Positions 6,165-8,923 of a DNA stretch of 8,923 bases are shown in pieces. The position numbers and the translations under genes are program-made. How positions within the stretch are numbered: position 1 is the first letter of the stretch; every line of letters starts with the position of its first letter. The notes beneath the pieces were generated by a model that was given only the letters and a program-made list of their open reading frames with translations, was not told where the DNA came from and ran no database searches. Where the stretch lies: NCBI GenBank assembly GCA_023422555.1, contig JAFAGQ010000358.1, positions 1-8,923 of the forward strand. The letters are read 5' to 3'. This DNA comes from Pseudomonadota bacterium. Lineage in GTDB: Bacteria; Pseudomonadota; Gammaproteobacteria; Burkholderiales; Burkholderiaceae_B.

Positions 6165-6764
6165 ATGGCCGAATTGTTTTCAACACTGACGGCAGCCTGC
6201 CGCTTTGAAGAAGAGATCAAGAAAAGCCGCTTTATTGCCCACGCCGCGCCAGTCAACAGCGCTGAAGCGGCGTTGTCTTTTTTCGCATCGGTTGCGGACC
6301 CGCAGGCCACCCACAATTGCTGGGCCTATAAGACGGATGATGGCTATCGATTCAACGATGATGGAGAGCCAGGCGGGACTGCCGGCCGCCCTATTTTGCA
6401 GGCGATTGAAGGAAAAGCGCTGAACAATGTGGCTGTGCTGGTCATCCGCTATTTTGGTGGTACCAAGCTGGGTACCGGCGGTCTGGTCCGAGCTTACGGC
6501 GGCTGTGCGGCAAAGTGTCTGGACGCGGCCTCAAAAACACTCATTGTTCCCTCAACGACGGTGCAGTGCAGCTGCGTTTACTCTGACGCTGAACGCGTCA
6601 AGGCCCGGCTGGAGCAGGCAGGCGCCACTATTTGCAACGAAGATTACGGCGCAGAAGGGGTGGTCTGGACATTGACAGTGCCAAGCAGCGAACTGACTGC
6701 GCTGCAGGAACTGTATACCGATCAGACCAAGGGAAAAGGGCAGTGGACGGTGTCGGAAACATGA
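6165..6764 (+). CDS. yigZ: YigZ/IMPACT family protein
   Basis: Member of the UPF0029/IMPACT family, whose bacterial function is not settled; the eukaryotic relative regulates the GCN2 translation control kinase. The 199-residue protein has the usual two domains. The N-terminal IMPACT domain shows KKSRFIA (19-25), the signature NDDGEPGGTAGRPILQ (64-79) and VIRYFGGTKLGTGGLVRAYG (93-112). A smaller C-terminal alpha-beta domain (about 140-199, DUF1949 type) is a proposed nucleic-acid-binding module. The start is the ATG at 6165, with AAGGGCG about eight bases upstream and only 12 bases after ybiT, so the two are probably co-transcribed. Pairing with a ribosome-associated ATPase fits a translation-linked role, but that is inference. 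No T-run terminator follows, only a short hairpin over the stop codon (GGAAAC 6755-6760 with GTTTCC 6766-6771). Confidence 0.93.
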   Translation: MAELFSTLTAACRFEEEIKKSRFIAHAAPVNSAEAALSFFASVADPQATHNCWAYKTDDGYRFNDDGEPGGTAGRPILQAIEGKALNNVAVLVIRYFGGTKLGTGGLVRAYGGCAAKCLDAASKTLIVPSTTVQCSCVYSDAERVKARLEQAGATICNEDYGAEGVVWTLTVPSSELTALQELYTDQTKGKGQWTVSET

Positions 6765-6846
6765 AGTTTCCCGCTGCGGACGTCTGAAATCGTTAGCGCA
6801 CACAAGACCGGTGGTACCCCGCCTATCGGGCTCATAGGTAAAGCAC

Positions 6847-6874
6847 AAAAAAAAAAAAGGGCGCCAATGCGCCC
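6847..6874 (-). terminator. Rho-independent terminator of the thioredoxin gene
   Basis: On the minus strand a 6-bp stem, GGGCGC/GCGCCC (6874-6859), with a four-base loop runs directly into twelve T residues (6858-6847). It starts about 20 bases after the thioredoxin stop. A tight inverted repeat, GCCTGA-GA-TCAGGC (6887-6900), covers the stop codon itself. The plus strand has no T run here, so yigZ transcripts arriving from the left are not stopped by the same signal in the standard way. Confidence 0.88.
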
Positions 6875-6894
6875 CTTGCATTCATGGCCTGAGA

Positions 6895-7278
6895 TCAGGC
6901 ATTTTCTTCCGCTGCCTTGGCCTCGGCAGTGGCAATCTCCTGATGCACTTTTTCCATATCCACGGCCTGGACTTTCTCCAGGAGTTCATCCAGTTGGCCA
7001 GGGCTCAGGGCACCTGCCTGAGAGAACAGCATCACGCGCTCACGAAATACCATCAGTGTAGGAATGGAGCGAATGCCCAATGCACCGGCCAGTTCCTGCT
7101 GCTCTTCGGTATTGACTTTGGCAAATTCAATGTCGGGATGTGTCTCTGCCGCTTTTTCAAAAGTGGGCGCAAATTGTTTGCAGGGACCGCACCATGGTGC
7201 CCAGAAATCGATGATGAGGGTATTGTCTTCTTTAATAGCCTGCTGGAATGTATCTTTTGTCAGTTCGGTAATTGCCAT
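6895..7278 (-). CDS. Thioredoxin with C-terminal Ala/Glu-rich tail
   Basis: Cytoplasmic thiol-disulfide oxidoreductase that reduces protein disulfides. The active site is WAPWCGPCK with C30 and C33, and the cis-proline is P73 in RSIPTLMVF, both typical of thioredoxin. The segment ending AGALSPGQLDELLEKV matches the last helix of classical thioredoxin. The protein has 127 residues against about 105-110 for the classical form; the extra roughly 20 residues (VDMEKVHQEIATAEAKAAEE region) are helical-looking and acidic. There is no signal peptide. The start is an ATG at 7276-7278 with GGAG (7289-7286) eight bases before it. It is convergent with yigZ and has its own terminator, so it is probably a single-gene unit. 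It may be a second thioredoxin rather than the main TrxA, so no symbol is given. Confidence 0.93.
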   Translation of the reverse strand: MAITELTKDTFQQAIKEDNTLIIDFWAPWCGPCKQFAPTFEKAAETHPDIEFAKVNTEEQQELAGALGIRSIPTLMVFRERVMLFSQAGALSPGQLDELLEKVQAVDMEKVHQEIATAEAKAAEENA

Positions 7279-7315
7279 TATGGTTCTCCAGTTAGGTTGC
7301 GGACTGTCAGCTTAG

Positions 7316-7345
7316 TCAATAGTTTCATATTGATGGGTCTATTGA
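7316..7345. promoter_or_regulatory. Inverted repeat upstream of the thioredoxin gene
   Basis: TCAATAG (7316-7322) and CTATTGA (7339-7345) form a perfect 7-bp dyad with a 16-base spacer, centred about 52 bases before the thioredoxin start. The surrounding interval 7279-7455 is visibly AT-rich and must hold the thioredoxin promoter. A TTGACT lies within the near arm on the minus strand, but no -10 box at good spacing follows. A regulatory role is inference. Confidence 0.3.
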
Positions 7346-7455
7346 ATATAGGGACGACGCCTTGATATTACTAGTTGAATATTTTTATTGCGTCCATTAT
7401 GAATCGCTATGAGCCCAAAGTGTAATTCATTTGTTAACGATATAAGCCTGAACGT

Positions 7456-7487
7456 AAAAGAAAACCGCAAGCGTGTTGCCTGCGGTT
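7456..7487 (-). terminator. Rho-independent terminator of the purine permease gene
   Basis: On the minus strand a 10-bp stem with one G-U pair (AACCGCAGGC with GCTTGCGGTT, 7487-7463) and a five-base loop runs into TTCTTTT (7462-7456). It lies about 88 bases after the permease stop. Confidence 0.82.
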
Positions 7488-7516
7488 CTGATGTATTTCC
7501 GCCTCATTCAGTCTTG

Positions 7517-7559
7517 CACATCGGCGGGGATGTGAACGGGCATGGGCGGCCATGCCCGT
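7517..7559 (-). other. Two tandem hairpins in the permease 3' untranslated region
   Basis: Directly after the permease stop, two hairpins sit with one base between them. The first in the transcript is a perfect 10-bp stem with a four-base loop (ACGGGCATGG 7536-7545, CCATGCCCGT 7550-7559). The second is CACATC (7517-7522) with GATGTG (7529-7534), loop six bases. Neither has a T run; the intrinsic terminator follows further on. They may protect the mRNA 3' end; a function is not shown. Confidence 0.6.
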
Positions 7560-7574
7560 GATTCAATCCAGCTG

Positions 7575-8864
7575 TTACTCTAGAGCGAACCGGAGCACGA
7601 ACAATACAGCGATAAGCAGTGTTGCAATATGAATCTCACGGAAACGCCCGGTGAATGTTTTGATGATGACATAGCTGATAAAGCCAAAGGCGATCCCTTC
7701 AGCAATCGAATAGGTAAATGGCATGATGACGGCGGTCAGCGCGGCGGGAATGGCATTTGTAATATCGTTCCATTCCACTTCAACCAGTTCCCGCACCATC
7801 AGACCGGCAACGTAGAGCAGGGCAGGGGCAGTAGCGTACGAAGGCACAACGCCAGCAAGCGGTGCAAAGAACAGGCTCAGCAGGAACATAATGCCTACGA
7901 TCAGCGCTGTCAGTCCTGTGCGGCCACCAGCCTGCACACCCGCAGCACTCTCCACAAACGCGGTGGTACTGCTGGTACCCAGGGCAGAGCCAGCCAGGAT
8001 AGCCGTGCTGTCGGCAAACAGGGCGCGTCCCAGTCGATTCGGTTTGCCTTCGGGCAGAAGATTGGCCCGGCGGGCCACACCAATCAGGGTGCCGGTGGCA
8101 TCAAAAATTTCCACCAATACGAAGACCAGAATGATATGCAGGAAACCCTGATTCAGCACTCCTGCAATATCCAGTTGCAGAAAAGTGGGTGCAATGCTTG
8201 GGGGCGTTGACACGATGCTGGTAATGGGGGCGCTCAATCCCAGCAGGGCAGACAGGATGGTGACAGCCAGAATCCCGATCAGGATGGCTCCCTTGACTCG
8301 CAAGGCGTCCAGGCAGACGATAATGAAGAAGCCCAGAATGGCCAGCAGAACGGTTGGGGATTTCAGATCACCCTGTGCCACCAGTGTTGCCTGGTTACCA
8401 ACAACAATCCCGGCCGATTTCAGTGCGATCAGTGCGAGGAACAGACCGATACCGGCAACGATGGCAGAACGCAACGATTTGGGAATGCCCTCAATCAGCC
8501 ATTTCCGGATACCGGTGGCAGATAGCACCAGAAAAATGACGCCGGAAACAAAAACGGCGCCTAGCGCCTGTTGCCACGAATAGCCCATGGCCCCGACAAC
8601 GCCAAAGGCAAAAAAGGCGTTCAGCCCCATTCCTGGCGCCATGCCGATAGGCCAGTTAGCCAGAAAGGCCATAATCAGGCAACCCAGGGCTGCGGCCAGG
8701 CAGGTCGCCACGAATACCGCGCCTTTGTCCATGCCTGTGGTACCCAGAATGTCCGGGTTCACAAAAATGATGTAAGACATCGTCAGGAAGGTTGTAAGGC
8801 CGGCAAGAATCTCCGTACGGGCATTCGTGCCATGCTCCCTGAGTTTGAACAATGATTCCAGCAT
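7575..8864 (-). CDS. Purine base permease, AzgA/GhxP type (NCS2-like)
   Basis: Inner-membrane proton symporter for purine bases (adenine or guanine/hypoxanthine). The 429-residue protein is almost wholly hydrophobic, consistent with 12-14 membrane segments. It shows the subfamily hallmarks: RTEILAGLTTFLTMSYIIFVNP near the N-terminus, NWPIGMAPGMGLNAFFAF (70-87), VEIFDATGTLIGVA (251-264, holding the substrate-site acidic residue of the family) and GTSSTTAFVESAAGV (296-310) followed by GGRTGLTAL. Which base it prefers cannot be told from the sequence, so no symbol is given. Two ATGs lie close together. AGGAG (8877-8873) is eight bases before the one at 8864 but only two before the one at 8870, so I prefer 8864. 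The promoter is mostly beyond the window edge. It is the last gene of its unit and ends in two hairpins and a terminator. It shares purine metabolism with guaA, but the two are on opposite strands and 6 kb apart. Confidence 0.93.
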   Translation of the reverse strand: MLESLFKLREHGTNARTEILAGLTTFLTMSYIIFVNPDILGTTGMDKGAVFVATCLAAALGCLIMAFLANWPIGMAPGMGLNAFFAFGVVGAMGYSWQQALGAVFVSGVIFLVLSATGIRKWLIEGIPKSLRSAIVAGIGLFLALIALKSAGIVVGNQATLVAQGDLKSPTVLLAILGFFIIVCLDALRVKGAILIGILAVTILSALLGLSAPITSIVSTPPSIAPTFLQLDIAGVLNQGFLHIILVFVLVEIFDATGTLIGVARRANLLPEGKPNRLGRALFADSTAILAGSALGTSSTTAFVESAAGVQAGGRTGLTALIVGIMFLLSLFFAPLAGVVPSYATAPALLYVAGLMVRELVEVEWNDITNAIPAALTAVIMPFTYSIAEGIAFGFISYVIIKTFTGRFREIHIATLLIAVLFVLRFALE

Positions 8865-8872
8865 GAACATAG

Positions 8873-8877
8873 CTCCT
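8873..8877 (-). promoter_or_regulatory. Ribosome binding site of the permease
   Basis: AGGAG on the minus strand. Its spacing, eight bases to the ATG at 8864 against two to the ATG at 8870, decides the start. Confidence 0.75.
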
Positions 8878-8923
8878 AAAAATACTGATACATGTGTACA
8901 ATTGCAACTTTAGCGTATTCTTT

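Noticed and set aside
7629..8210. 193-codon plus-strand open frame inside the permease
   Set aside because: It is the antisense of membrane segments and its translation is Gln/Gly-rich without a domain.
30..8864. guaA, tadA and the purine permease as one purine gene cluster
   Set aside because: They lie on different strands and in separate units with terminators between; closeness alone does not support a joint system.
8865..8923. Purine riboswitch upstream of the permease
   Set aside because: Only about 55 bases are in view and no purine aptamer elements can be seen.

Overview
This window is a stretch of bacterial chromosome. It carries seven well-recognised housekeeping-type genes and one small accessory cassette. 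Protein sequences, gene order and a moderate base composition (by eye a little above half G+C) suggest a betaproteobacterium of the order Burkholderiales, probably family Alcaligenaceae. The G+C looks too low for Bordetella or Achromobacter, so a moderate-GC genus such as Advenella is a low-confidence guess.

Layout, left to right. guaA (GMP synthase, +) runs from 30 to 1622 and ends in a clear intrinsic terminator (1669-1694). About 220 bases without a gene follow, holding a short direct repeat and an 8-bp dyad. A two-gene toxin-antitoxin cassette lies on the minus strand: a ribbon-helix-helix antitoxin (2385-2678), then an overlapping RelE/ParE-type toxin (1915-2388). A plus-strand group comes next: tadA (tRNA adenosine deaminase) and an LD-carboxypeptidase, overlapping by ATGA. 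After a strong terminator (4483-4520) come the ABC-F ATPase ybiT and the IMPACT-family gene yigZ, 12 bases apart. Two minus-strand genes close the window, each with its own terminator: a thioredoxin with a C-terminal tail (6895-7278) and a purine permease of the AzgA/GhxP type (7575-8864).

The genes do not form one pathway. Most serve translation and nucleotide or wall metabolism: guaA makes GMP, the permease imports purine bases, TadA makes the wobble inosine in tRNA, YbiT is a ribosome-associated ATPase, and the LD-carboxypeptidase recycles murein peptides. The accessory part is the toxin-antitoxin cassette, which faces against its neighbours.

The point most worth checking is the toxin. 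Its recognisable family domain ends near residue 92, but the frame runs on for about 63 more residues. The join falls on a run of four A, exactly where one A fewer would stop the toxin at 94 residues and leave an ATGA overlap with a separate 63-codon frame starting MSEQ. A second oddity is the LD-carboxypeptidase, which ends in a tail with 14 histidines in its last 25 residues. I found no CRISPR array, integrase, transposase, rRNA or tRNA, and no convincing wholly new system beyond the possible fused or third component of the toxin-antitoxin operon.
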